From Pseudomonadota bacterium (GTDB lineage: Bacteria; Pseudomonadota; Gammaproteobacteria; Burkholderiales; Thiobacillaceae), in the NCBI GenBank assembly GCA_030653935.1, contig JAURYL010000018.1, positions 1 to 64,000 of the forward strand: a stretch of DNA of 64,000 nt, given 5' to 3'. The position numbers were made by a program, and so were the translations under genes. The notes beneath the pieces were generated by a model that searched no databases, was not told the origin of the DNA, and saw only the letters and a program-made list of their open reading frames with translations. This document shows positions 34,425-44,983 of the stretch, piece after piece. Position 1 is the first letter of the stretch; every line of letters begins with the position of its first letter.

Positions 34425-35530
34425 GTGAGACGATACGTCTGGCCCGGCCCTGGCTGGATGCGGAGGAGTTGCAGGAAATCGCCGCCGTCCTCGCCACCGG
34501 CTACCTGACCCAGGGGCCCAAGACGGTGGAGTTCGAGCAGGCGGTCAGCGGCTACCTCGGCGTCGAGCATGCTGTGGCCACCACCTCGGCGACCACAGCC
34601 CTGCACCTGGCCATGGTGGCACTTGAGGTTGGTCCGGGTGATGAAGTCATCGTGCCTAGCTTCACTTTTCCGGCCACGGTCAACGTCGTCATCCAGCAGG
34701 GTGCGGTTCCGGTGCTCGCGGACATCGACCTCGCCAGTTTCAATCTGTCAACGCGGAGTCTGGCCGAGTGCATCACGCCCAGGACGAAAGCCGTCATGGC
34801 CGTGCACCTGTTCGGCCTGCCTGCGTCGATGCCGGAAATCCTCGCCGTCACACGGGAACACGGCATTCCCGTGGTGGAGGATGCGGCCTGCGCGCTGGGC
34901 GCCTGGATCAATGATCGGCCCTGCGGAACATTTGCAGACATGGCCTGCTTCAGCTTCCACCCGCGCAAGATCGTGACCACCGGCGAAGGCGGCATGTTGA
35001 CCACCGACCATGCCGAATTCGGGCCGCGTGTGCGGCGACTGCGCCAGCACGGCGGCGAGCGCGTCGACAACCGCTTCACCTTCGTGGAGCCCGGATTCAA
35101 CTACCGAATGAGCGACATCAACGCGGCGATGGGGGTTGCCCAGATGCGCAAGCTCGACCGCATTGTCGCCGAGCGGCGCCGCCTGGCGGGTGTGCTGGGT
35201 GAGGCCATCCGTGGCCACGGCCTGGAGGGTGTCCGCCTGCCCTCGGAGCCGCCGGGTTACCGCCACACCTTCCAGTCCTATGTCGTCCTCCTCGCCGAGG
35301 GCATTGATCGCGATGGCGTCATCCGCCGCATGGCCGAGCGCAAGGTCGAAACCACGGTGGGCACCTATGCCCTGCATCTCGAAGAATATTTCCGCAAGCT
35401 TTTCGGTGATGTAGACCTGCCCAACGCCGCGCTGGCCTGGCGCCAGGCGCTGACCTTGCCCCTGTATCCGGGTCTGACGGATGCCGACATGCGGCGGGTC
35501 GCCGAGGCGCTGGCGGAGTCCTTGCGATGA
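34421..35530 (+). CDS. DegT/DnrJ/EryC1-family sugar aminotransferase
   Basis: 369 residues from the ATG overlapping the upstream stop. The signature SFHPRKIVTTGEGGMLTT places the PLP Lys at about residue 183, and GFNYRMSDINAAMGVAQMRK is the usual dimer and substrate segment. It probably aminates a 4-keto sugar nucleotide produced by the SDR upstream; the neighbouring hexapeptide acyltransferase could then acetylate the amine. Paralogous to, but distinct from, the wecE and wbpE genes. Confidence 0.88.
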   Translation: MSETIRLARPWLDAEELQEIAAVLATGYLTQGPKTVEFEQAVSGYLGVEHAVATTSATTALHLAMVALEVGPGDEVIVPSFTFPATVNVVIQQGAVPVLADIDLASFNLSTRSLAECITPRTKAVMAVHLFGLPASMPEILAVTREHGIPVVEDAACALGAWINDRPCGTFADMACFSFHPRKIVTTGEGGMLTTDHAEFGPRVRRLRQHGGERVDNRFTFVEPGFNYRMSDINAAMGVAQMRKLDRIVAERRRLAGVLGEAIRGHGLEGVRLPSEPPGYRHTFQSYVVLLAEGIDRDGVIRRMAERKVETTVGTYALHLEEYFRKLFGDVDLPNAALAWRQALTLPLYPGLTDADMRRVAEALAESLR

Positions 35531-36042
35531 ACGCGCCGCGTAGCCACGGCGACGGCCACGTCGATGCGTCCCTGTTGCGGCACCTCGGCGCCGATGTGGT
35601 GATTGAGGACGGCGTGCGCATCTTCCACCCCGAGACCGTTTCCCTGGGCGACCGCGTCTACATCGGCCATGAGGCCATGTTGAAGGGCTATTACAAGGGC
35701 TATCTGGAGATCGGCAGCGGCAGTTGGATCGGCCAGCGCTGTTTCTTCCATAGTGCAGGCGGCATCCGGATTGGCGAGAATGTCGGGGTCGCGCCGGAAG
35801 TGAAGATACTCAGCTCGGTGCATGACTTCGATTCCACCCGCAAACCGGTCATGCACTACCCATTGAGGTTTTCCCCGGTCGAGATTCAGGCGGGTGTCGA
35901 TGTCGGCGTGGGTGCGATCATTCTGCCCGGCGTCAGCATTGGCGAGGGCGCGGTGATCGGCGCCGGCAGCGTGGTCACCCATGACGTGCCGGCCTACGAG
36001 GTTTGGGCCGGGGTGCCGGCACGCAAGTTACGCGACCGCTGA
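35527..36042 (+). CDS. Left-handed beta-helix acyltransferase
   Basis: 171 residues made of hexapeptide repeats ([LIV]-G-x4), e.g. LEIGSGSWIGQRCFFHSAGG and VDVGVGAIILPGVSIGEGAV, with a loop residue pattern KILSSVHDFDS that contains the likely catalytic His. It ends in AGVPARKLRDR, the usual close of the fold. It acetylates or otherwise acylates a sugar nucleotide or glycan. Overlaps the DegT gene by four bases. Confidence 0.83.
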   Translation: MNAPRSHGDGHVDASLLRHLGADVVIEDGVRIFHPETVSLGDRVYIGHEAMLKGYYKGYLEIGSGSWIGQRCFFHSAGGIRIGENVGVAPEVKILSSVHDFDSTRKPVMHYPLRFSPVEIQAGVDVGVGAIILPGVSIGEGAVIGAGSVVTHDVPAYEVWAGVPARKLRDR

Positions 36043-36059
36043 TTACTTAGGAGAAATGC

Positions 36060-36665
36060 ATGACGGATCCTTACATCCACCCCACCGCCATCGTCGAAGC
36101 CGGCGTGGAACTGGGGGCGGGCGCCAAGATTTGGCACCACTGCCACATTCGCCACGGCGCGCGCATCGGCGCCGGCTGCAACATCGGCAAGAACGTCTAC
36201 GTGGATTTCGATGTTACGGTCGGCGACGGCAGCAAGATTCAGAACAACGTGTCCGTGTATCACGGTGTGAGCATCGGCAAAAACGTGTTTGTCGGCCCCT
36301 CGGCGGTGTTCACCAACGACCTGATGCCGCGCGCCGCACTCTGGAGTGATGACCGTCTGGTAAAAACGGTGGTCGAGGACGGCGCCTCGATCGGCGCCAA
36401 CGCCACCCTGATCTGCGGCATCACGGTCGGCCGCCACGCCATGATCGGCGCCGGCAGCGTGGTCACCCACGACGTTCCCCCCTATGCCCTGGTCTACGGC
36501 AATCCGGCCAGGGTTCATGGTGTGGTGTGCGAATGCGGCCAGCGGTTGCCGCTCCCTCACGAGTTTCCCGACATCCCGAGCGGGGACTATTCCTGCGCTT
36601 GTGGTGTCCGTTATCGCGTCGGGTCCGGTGTGCAAGTTTTCCCCTTAACGAAAGAGAAATCATGA
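36060..36665 (+). CDS. wbpD: UDP-2-acetamido-3-amino-glucuronate N-acetyltransferase, with a zinc-ribbon tail
   Basis: 201 residues. The left-handed beta-helix includes IWHHCHIRHGARIGAGCNIG, VYVDFDVTVGDGSKIQNNVS and TLICGITVGRHAMIGAGSVV, as in WbpD/WlbB, which acetylate the 3-amino group of UDP-GlcNAc(3NH2)A. The last 45 residues carry a Cys-x-Cys-Gly and a second Cys-x-Cys-Gly (VCECGQ ... SCACGV), a probable zinc-ribbon. wbpE and wbpB homologues follow immediately, supporting the pathway assignment. Overlaps wbpE by four bases. Confidence 0.88.
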   Translation: MTDPYIHPTAIVEAGVELGAGAKIWHHCHIRHGARIGAGCNIGKNVYVDFDVTVGDGSKIQNNVSVYHGVSIGKNVFVGPSAVFTNDLMPRAALWSDDRLVKTVVEDGASIGANATLICGITVGRHAMIGAGSVVTHDVPPYALVYGNPARVHGVVCECGQRLPLPHEFPDIPSGDYSCACGVRYRVGSGVQVFPLTKEKS

Positions 36666-37762
36666 TTCCCTTGATAAAGCCCCTCGTCGGCCAGGACGAG
36701 ATCGACGCCGTGGTTCGCGTACTGCAATCCGGCATGTTGGCCCAGGGCCCGGAAGTGGCCGCGTTTGAAAAGGCGTTCGCTGACTATTGCGGCGTCAAGC
36801 ACGCTGTGGCGATGAATTCCGGCACGGCGGCCATCCATGCCATGTTGGCCGCCCTGGGTATAGGCCCGGACGACGAGGTCATAACCACGCCGTTCACCTT
36901 CGTGGCGACTGCCAGCCCGGTGCTGATGTGCGGTGCCAGACCGATATTCGTCGATATTGACCCCGCCACCTTCAACCTCGATCCGGAAAGTGTGCGTGCG
37001 GCGATTACCCCGCGAACCAAGGCCATTCTGGCGGTGCATCTGTTCGGCTTGCCGGCCGATTGGGCGCGCCTCCAGGAGATCGCTGATCAGCACGGCCTAC
37101 CCCTTTTGGAAGATGCCTGCCAGGCGGTCGGTGCCAAGTGGCAGGACAGGCGTGCCGGTGCGCTCGGGCGTATGGGCGCCTTTTCCACTTATGCGACCAA
37201 GAACCTGTCCACCGGTGAGGGCGGCCTGCTGACCACGGACGACGACGAACTGGCCGATTTTGCGCGGCGCTTCCGCCATCACGGGCAGCCCGCCGGTACC
37301 CGCTACGTCTATGCCCATCTCGGATACAACTACCGCATGACCGACATGTCCGCCGCCATCGGACGTTGTCAATTGGAGAAGATCGAGGCCTGGAACACCC
37401 GCCGGCGCGAGATCGGCGCCCGCTACAACGCGGCGTTCGCGGGCGTTCCATGCCTTGCGGTGCCGGAAGCGGCGGCCGGTTACGAGCACGTCTACCACCT
37501 GTATTCCCTGCGTATCCAGGGTGACCGCCAGAAGTTCCAGGATGCCCTGACCGCGAAGGGCGTCGGCAACGGCGTCTATTACCCGATTCCGCTTTACCGC
37601 ACCGCCTTGTTCGAGGGCATGGGTTGGCGCCCGGAGGACTTCCCGGTGTGCGAGCAGGTGGCGGCGGAGATCGTCTCCATCCCCTGCCATCCCGCCCTGA
37701 GTGACGAGGATGTGCAACAGGTCATCACCGCCGTGGTGGCCGCAACCGGAGAAATGGCATGA
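36662..37762 (+). CDS. wbpE: UDP-2-acetamido-3-keto-glucuronate aminotransferase
   Basis: 366 residues from the ATG overlapping the wbpD stop. MIPLIKPLVGQDEIDAVVRV, HAVAMNSGTAAIHAMLAAL and FSTYATKNLSTGEGGLLTTD (PLP Lys at about residue 180) match WbpE/WlbC. It converts the 3-keto intermediate made by WbpB to the 3-amino sugar that WbpD then acetylates. The trio D-E-B is contiguous; the 6-dehydrogenase WbpA that starts the pathway is not in the window. Confidence 0.9.
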   Translation: MIPLIKPLVGQDEIDAVVRVLQSGMLAQGPEVAAFEKAFADYCGVKHAVAMNSGTAAIHAMLAALGIGPDDEVITTPFTFVATASPVLMCGARPIFVDIDPATFNLDPESVRAAITPRTKAILAVHLFGLPADWARLQEIADQHGLPLLEDACQAVGAKWQDRRAGALGRMGAFSTYATKNLSTGEGGLLTTDDDELADFARRFRHHGQPAGTRYVYAHLGYNYRMTDMSAAIGRCQLEKIEAWNTRRREIGARYNAAFAGVPCLAVPEAAAGYEHVYHLYSLRIQGDRQKFQDALTAKGVGNGVYYPIPLYRTALFEGMGWRPEDFPVCEQVAAEIVSIPCHPALSDEDVQQVITAVVAATGEMA

Positions 37763-38760
37763 GTGAGCGGCTGAAAGTAGGCGTCATCGGCATCGGCAGC
37801 ATGGGCGCGAACCATGCGCGGGTATTCGCCAATCGCGACGACGTGGACCTGGTCGGTATCTGTGATTCCCGGCCGGAAGCCATCGCGCGTATTTCGCACC
37901 GGCATCGCGTGGCTGGCTTCGACAACATCGCGGAATTTCTGGAGCAGGCACAGCCGGACGCGGTGACCGTGGCGGTTCCCACCAGCCTGCACCGGGCCGT
38001 CGCCGAAACGGTGCTGCGGGCGGGTGTGCATCTTCTATTGGAGAAGCCGATCGCGGCGACCGTGGAAGAGGGCAGGGAAATCGTCGCCCTGGCCAGGGAA
38101 AACCGGGTCAAGCTCATGATTGGTCACATCGAGCGCTACAACCCGGCGGTGCAGGAACTGCGCCGGCGTTTGCAGGCCGGCGAACTGGGCGAGGTGTACC
38201 GGGTGGAAGTCGACCGGGTCGGGCCGTTCCCCGCGCGCATTTTCGACGTCGGCGTCACGCTGGATCTCGCGGTGCATGACCTCGATATCATCAGCAGTCT
38301 GCTCGGAACGCAGCCGACGCGGCTGTATTGCCAGAGTCAGCAACTGCTGCACCAGAACCACGAGGACGCCATGATCGGCCTGCTCGACTACCCGGGCGGC
38401 ATCCTGGCCGTGCTCAACATCAACTGGACCACCCCGGTCAAACGCCGGCAATTGCGGGTGTATGGCCGCAAGGGCATGTTCAGCGTCGACTACCTCACCC
38501 AGGATCTGATCCTCTACGAGAACCCGGCGCAGCGGGACAGTGAACTGGGCTGGGGGCCGCTGGGCATCGCGGAAGGCAACAGCATCAAGTTCCACCTGCC
38601 CAAGCAGGAACCCCTGGCGCGCGAGGTCGATTTCTTCCTCGACGCCATCCGTACGGATGCCGACCTCAGCGAAACGGTCGAGAGCAGCCTTGCCGCCCTG
38701 AAGCTCTCGCAGATGCTGGTGCAGTCTGCCAAGTCCCGCGCCAGCCTCGATGTCGGCTGA
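37759..38760 (+). CDS. wbpB: UDP-GlcNAcA 3-dehydrogenase, Gfo/Idh/MocA family (WbpB-like)
   Basis: 333 residues. The cofactor turn is VGVIGIGSMGANHARVFANR, followed by VHLLLEKPIAATVEEG (EKP motif) and DVGVTLDLAVHDLDIISSLL with the catalytic His-Asp. These are typical of WbpB/WlbA, which oxidise C3 of UDP-GlcNAc-uronic acid using tightly bound NAD. It is the third of three consecutive genes for UDP-diacetamido-glucuronic acid synthesis. Its 3' end overlaps the next glycosyltransferase by 11 bases. Confidence 0.9.
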   Translation: MSERLKVGVIGIGSMGANHARVFANRDDVDLVGICDSRPEAIARISHRHRVAGFDNIAEFLEQAQPDAVTVAVPTSLHRAVAETVLRAGVHLLLEKPIAATVEEGREIVALARENRVKLMIGHIERYNPAVQELRRRLQAGELGEVYRVEVDRVGPFPARIFDVGVTLDLAVHDLDIISSLLGTQPTRLYCQSQQLLHQNHEDAMIGLLDYPGGILAVLNINWTTPVKRRQLRVYGRKGMFSVDYLTQDLILYENPAQRDSELGWGPLGIAEGNSIKFHLPKQEPLAREVDFFLDAIRTDADLSETVESSLAALKLSQMLVQSAKSRASLDVG

Positions 38761-39907
38761 ACGGGGGGAGGGCGGAACGGCGCTGAACCGCCTGCGCGCC
38801 CTCCACCTGTTCGTCAGCCTGCCGGTCGGCGGCGCGGAGAACCTGCTGCTGAGCAACCTCAAGCTGCTCGACCCCGCTCGTTATGAGTCACTGGTCTGCA
38901 CCCTGGGGGAGAAGGGCGAACTGGCCGCGCAGGTGGAGGCGCTGGGCGTGCCCCTGGTGGAATTGGGCCTGATGCGGCGCGGCGGCGGCAAGGGCGAAGT
39001 GGTCCGGGTACTGGTTGAGTTGCTGCGCCGGGAGCGCATCGACCTGGTGCATGCCCACCTCTACCACGCCAACCACCTGGGGCGACTGGCGGCGCGGCGC
39101 GCGGGCATTCCCTGCGTCATCTCCATCCACAACACCTACACGAATCCAAAATGGCATCGGCGTCTGCTCAACTGGTGGCTGGCGCGCCGGCATACCGGCG
39201 CGATCATCGCCGGTTCGGAGGAGATACGCCGCGACATCCTGCGTTATGACCGGGTGCCCGCCGGCCTGGTCGAGGTCATTCCCAATTCAGTCGATCTCTC
39301 CCGTTCCGAATCCGGCTTGAGCCGGGAGGAGGCGCGCGCGCGCCTGGGGCTGGCCGCTTCCAACTATGTGCTGGGCTCGATCGGCCGCCTGGAGGAGCAG
39401 AAGGGGCACCGTTTCCTGCTCGATGCGATGCACAAAATTCGCGCGGATGGCCTCGACGTGGTGCTGCTGCTGGTCGGCAGCGGCCGTGAGGAGGCTGCTC
39501 TGAAAGACCAGGCGGCGCGTCTTGGGTTGGGAGAGAACGTGCGTTTTCTTGGCACGCGCGGCGATCTGGGTGATCTGTTCCGCGCGATGGACCTGTTCGT
39601 CATGCCCTCGCTCTGGGAGGGCTTGTCGCTAGCCATGCTCTCGGCGATGGCCGCCGGCCTGACCGTAGTGGCGACCGATGTGGGCGGTGTGCCACAGGTT
39701 CTGGGGCGCGACGAACGTGGTTTCGTGCTGGCGCCGGGTGATGCCGACCGCCTCGCCGAGCGCATTGCCTGGTGCCATGAACACACCGAAGACACTGCGC
39801 GTGCCGGTGCGGCGGGTGCCGCTCACGTGCGGACACATTATTCCGACACGGCGATGGTTAAGCGGCTTGAAGCGGTGTACGAGCGTGTCCTTCAGGCACG
39901 CGACTGA
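38750..39907 (+). CDS. Family 4 glycosyltransferase
   Basis: 385 residues. LHLFVSLPVGGAENLLLSNL starts the acceptor domain, VEVIPNSVDLSRS and LGSIGRLEEQKGHRFLLDAM the donor domain, and MPSLWEGLSLAMLSAMAAGL is the GT4 donor-site motif. It is the last gene of the long plus-strand run. Its 3' end overlaps the convergent glycosyltransferase by 16 bases, leaving no room for an intergenic terminator. Confidence 0.9.
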   Translation: MSAERGEGGTALNRLRALHLFVSLPVGGAENLLLSNLKLLDPARYESLVCTLGEKGELAAQVEALGVPLVELGLMRRGGGKGEVVRVLVELLRRERIDLVHAHLYHANHLGRLAARRAGIPCVISIHNTYTNPKWHRRLLNWWLARRHTGAIIAGSEEIRRDILRYDRVPAGLVEVIPNSVDLSRSESGLSREEARARLGLAASNYVLGSIGRLEEQKGHRFLLDAMHKIRADGLDVVLLLVGSGREEAALKDQAARLGLGENVRFLGTRGDLGDLFRAMDLFVMPSLWEGLSLAMLSAMAAGLTVVATDVGGVPQVLGRDERGFVLAPGDADRLAERIAWCHEHTEDTARAGAAGAAHVRTHYSDTAMVKRLEAVYERVLQARD

Positions 39908-40983
39908 AATCTTTGGAAGATGTTTTCCATCGCGTCCAGCAGGGCTTCGCGGGAGAAGCGTTGTTCGGCAACGGCGCGGGCGGTTCCGCCGAGACGTGCC
40001 GCCAGGTCGCCGTCCTCGATCAGTCGGGTCATGGCTGCAGTCAGGCCCGGGACGTCTCGTGGCGGCACGATCAGGCCTGTTTCACCGTCTGCGATGGCTT
40101 CGGTGATGGCGCCCACCGGCGTGGTGACGATGGGCAGCCCGGTCAACATGGCCTGGAGCAGGGCTTGCGGCACGCCTTCGTTGGCGTAGGACGGCAGACA
40201 GAAAATATCCATCGCCCGCAGCCAGTCTTCCGGGTTCCGCTGCTGGCCGGTGAGGGTCACTTGCGCGGTGAGTCCTAGCGCGGCAATTTTCGCCTCGATC
40301 TGCTCGCGCATCGGACCATCGCCCACGATCAACAGGTTCCAGCCAGATTGCTCAAGGTTGTTGAAAGCCTCCAGCAAATAGATGTGGCCTTTCCAACTGC
40401 GCTGGGTGGCGACAATGCCAATGATGTGGGCGTTCGCATCCAGCCCCAGGGCGTGACGCGCTGCCTGTTTGTCTCCAGGTTGGAAGCGTTGTGTGTCGAT
40501 GCCTGTTGGCACCGAGGTGATCATTTCCGCAGGGAATCCGTTGTCGTGGATCAATGCCTCGCGCAGCCTTTCACCAGTGGTCACGATGTGCGCCGTGGCA
40601 CCGGTATAGAGCCAGCGGGAGGCGGCGTTCTTCGGTACCGCTGCGGAGATGTGGCGGGTGCGCACGATGGGCGGCGCCTGGCTCAGGGTGGTACAGGCCA
40701 GGGCGGTGAGCCAACTGTCGGTGGAGCTGTGGGTGTTCACCACGTCCGGGCGGATTGCCTTCAGGTGCCGGCGCAGGGCGGATACTCCTTTCAGGTTCTT
40801 CCTGCCGATTTCCAACGCAACCACCGGTACACCGTAACGAGGGGCTTCCGCATAAATGCGAGCCTGCGGCGGGCAGGCCAGGCTGACTTCATGTCCGCGC
40901 CTGATGAGGCCGCCGGCTTCTTCCAGGATGCGGATTTCCTGGCCGCCCCAGCCGCAGGAGGCTTCGGTGTGGAGAATTTTCAT
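39892..40983 (-). CDS. Family 4 glycosyltransferase
   Basis: 363 residues from the ATG at 40983; longer extensions lack homology. ILHTEASCGWGGQEIRILEE begins the protein, VPTGIDTQRFQPGDK and IGIVATQRSWKGHIYLLEAF open the donor domain, and LPSYANEGVPQALLQAMLTG is the donor motif. It resembles core or O-chain GT4 enzymes that often sit near msbA. It converges on the preceding glycosyltransferase with a 16-base overlap of coding sequence. Confidence 0.9.
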   Translation of the reverse strand: MKILHTEASCGWGGQEIRILEEAGGLIRRGHEVSLACPPQARIYAEAPRYGVPVVALEIGRKNLKGVSALRRHLKAIRPDVVNTHSSTDSWLTALACTTLSQAPPIVRTRHISAAVPKNAASRWLYTGATAHIVTTGERLREALIHDNGFPAEMITSVPTGIDTQRFQPGDKQAARHALGLDANAHIIGIVATQRSWKGHIYLLEAFNNLEQSGWNLLIVGDGPMREQIEAKIAALGLTAQVTLTGQQRNPEDWLRAMDIFCLPSYANEGVPQALLQAMLTGLPIVTTPVGAITEAIADGETGLIVPPRDVPGLTAAMTRLIEDGDLAARLGGTARAVAEQRFSREALLDAMENIFQRFQSRA

Positions 40984-41104
40984 GTTGAATGTTTTCCTGC
41001 CTGGTACGTGGCCAGTTCGGTGGGTAATTCGAGAATATGTAGAAAACCGGGCAATGATGGCGTCGCAATGCGAAGCCTGTGTTCTGATCTGCCATGACGC
41101 CACT

Positions 41105-41587
41105 TCATTGCTTGATTTCACCCAGGTGCTGTGCAAGTCGCGTAATCAAGCCCGCGTTGTAATGAATGCCTTGTTGGCGCATGGATTGGGCAGCTTCATG
41201 GAATGACGGGATCAGTCCGCGGGACTTGGCCTTGGCGAGCACGCCCAGTGTGCCGGTCACGTTCAACTCCAGATACTCGGCAACTCGGCGGCCAAGCCGT
41301 TCATCAATGATTACCCTGGCTGCACCATGCTTCCTGGCAAGGACTATGGTTTGTTTTTCGCCACGGTCCAATTCGAACAATACGGGTAAGCCGGATACTG
41401 CTTCGTCCTCCACTGGAATAATCCAATTCAATGATCTCAAATCCGGGACGAGGATTCGGCCGCCTTCAGCGCATTCCTCTATGACGGATTCCGCGACGTG
41501 TACCTTGTCGAACAGATCAGGCAGAAGCGTCAGTCGGTCGATACTGGCGAGGGCGATGAATGGGGTGGTATTGGAAAATACGATCAC
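41105..41587 (-). CDS. PIN-domain toxin-like protein (DUF3368)
   Basis: 160 residues from a GTG overlapping the upstream stop (GTGA). The PIN-fold acidic residues are seen in VFSNTTPFIALASIDRL, the Glu of FELDRGEKQTIVLA and VIIDERLGRRVAEYL. The first position has Asn-Thr where many PIN RNases have Asp, as is common in DUF3368. Proteins of this family pair with UPF0175 as VapBC-like modules that cleave RNA. It lies between glycosyltransferase and msbA genes. Confidence 0.85.
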   Translation of the reverse strand: MIVFSNTTPFIALASIDRLTLLPDLFDKVHVAESVIEECAEGGRILVPDLRSLNWIIPVEDEAVSGLPVLFELDRGEKQTIVLARKHGAARVIIDERLGRRVAEYLELNVTGTLGVLAKAKSRGLIPSFHEAAQSMRQQGIHYNAGLITRLAQHLGEIKQ

Positions 41588-41841
41588 AACAGGGAAATCT
41601 CTCGGTGAAAGTCATCCTCGTTGTTTTCCAGTAGGTTGGCGCCACCCGTCTGCATGGCTTTCAGAAGAAAGTGGGCGCGGGGAACACCCAGCCAGGTGGC
41701 CGCCATGCCCGATGACAGCCGCCCCTCGCGAAACAAGGCCATTGCGGCTTCTTCCTTGACCAGATACGCGAATTGGCTGGCATCCAGGTGCAAACCCAGA
41801 AGAATTTCCGTTGGACACTCGATTTCAATGGTGTTCTGCAT
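41584..41841 (-). CDS. UPF0175-family antitoxin-like protein
   Basis: 85 residues from the ATG at 41841. YLVKEEAAMALFREGRLSSG and GMAATWLGVPRAHFLLKAM are the UPF0175 helix-turn-helix-like core. These small proteins precede DUF3368 PIN proteins and are thought to bind both the toxin and the promoter. The start lies 25 bp from a dispersed palindrome (41866-41962) that occupies the promoter side. Confidence 0.83.
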   Translation of the reverse strand: MQNTIEIECPTEILLGLHLDASQFAYLVKEEAAMALFREGRLSSGMAATWLGVPRAHFLLKAMQTGGANLLENNEDDFHREISLL

Positions 41842-41865
41842 GGCTATGCACCTCTGAATAATCCT

Positions 41866-41962
41866 TCCATCAACGTGAGACAAGCGCCCGTAGGAGTGCC
41901 CCGTTTGCGGCGCGAATAAGCCGCCTATGGTGCGATTACGGGCCGCAAACGGGGTATTTCCT
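41866..41962. repeat. Palindromic element, second copy, with inverted core
   Basis: The left flank matches that at 8885 (CCATCAACGTGAGACAAGCG, one base different) and the arms GTAGGAGTGCCCCGTTTGCGG / CGGGCCGCAAACGGGG are related. The 24-bp core (41913-41936) is the reverse complement of the core at 8935-8958 with one mismatch. The gap 41842-42119 holds this element and no gene. Confidence 0.75.
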
Positions 41963-42119
41963 TTTGCCGAGGGCTGAGCATGCGCCATGCCCGTTAGCGC
42001 GTAAATTCACCACCCTGGCGACGCCGGATGGATGTTATACGCGTCAGACGCGGGTCTGGCAGCCAGGCCACCCGCCTTATCCGGTTTTCGACCTGGTCGG
42101 GGAACGCTGAGGAGAATTG

Positions 42120-43861
<1,742 letters not shown>

Positions 43862-43865
<4 letters not shown>

Positions 43866-44983
43866 GATGGACTCAGCAGTCGCGCATAGAGGTCGCGCAA
43901 TTCGATTTGCATGGATTCCGGGGTCAGATGGTGCACGGCTTGGGTGGCATGAGATGCCGCAGCCCGGCAGCGTGCCAGATCGCGCCAGGTTTTTAGCAGC
44001 GCCAGCCAGGCGGCGCGGTCGAGGGCATCGGCGACATCGCCGTTCACGCCGGGGCGGATCAGTTCCGCCGCGCCGCATTTCCGGCTGGTCAGCACCGGCA
44101 GGCCGCAGGCCAGGGCTTCCAGAGCGGCGTTGGGGAGCGGGTCGTACAGGGTAGGCAGGACGAAGGCATCGGCGGCGCCATACCAGGGGCACACGTCTTC
44201 CTGCGGGCCGATGAAGCGTACCCGTCCTCGCAGGCCTCGCGCGCGACGGCGATAGCCCGTCAGGTCGCGGTCGCGGCCGACCACCAGCAGAGTCGCATCG
44301 ACTTCGGGCCAGAGGTCGAGCAGTAGATCGACGCCCTTGCGCTCGAAGCCGGAGCCGACGAAGAGAAACAGGGGGTGGTCGTCACTCAGATTCAGTTGCT
44401 GGCGAACATCGGCGCGATAGCGGTCGCGCAGGCCGGGGTGGAAAACCCCGCCGTCCACGGCGTTGCGGATGACCGTCAGGCGGGCTTCGGCGACGCCGTA
44501 GTGGCGCACGATCTCATCCCGCACCATGTGGGAATTGCAGATCACAGCCTTCAGGCGGGGACTGGCGAACAAGGTGCGTTCGGCGGCGAGGATGCGGCGG
44601 TGGAAGGGGCTAGCCTGGTCCAGCAGCGTGGCGGCGCCACTGCGGCGGCGCGCCCGCTGGATCAGCCATTCTCGGTGGACGCCGTCGCCGGCGCGAAAGA
44701 TGTCGCAGCAGGGCAGGCGCTCGTGCGATTGCACCAGATCGAAGCCGCCGCTCGCCACGACGTGGCAGGCGGCGCGAGCGAAGGCGGCATCACGCCAGGT
44801 GCGGCCGAGGGAGAACGGCCGCACCAGGATGCGCCGATACGCGGTTTCCGCAGCGCCGGGCCAGTCGCTGGCGATGACGGTGACCTCCAGATCGTCCCGT
44901 CCCAGCGCCGCCAGGGCGCGTTCGAGAAAGCGCTCGGCGCCGCCGAAGGGGGTATAACGCTGACGGACCAGGGCCAGTTTCAA
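43862..44983 (-). CDS. Family 4 glycosyltransferase (core type)
   Basis: 373 residues from a TTG at 44983 that overlaps the upstream stop (TTGA). The start LALVRQRYTPFGGAERFLER is typical of WaaG-related LPS core glycosyltransferases. ICNSHMVRDEIVRHYGV, LFLFVGSGFERKGVDLLLDL and LPTLYDPLPNAALEALACGL (donor motif) follow. It probably adds a hexose to the inner core before MsbA export. The arrangement waaQ-like, glycosyltransferase, msbA suggests one operon. Confidence 0.88.
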
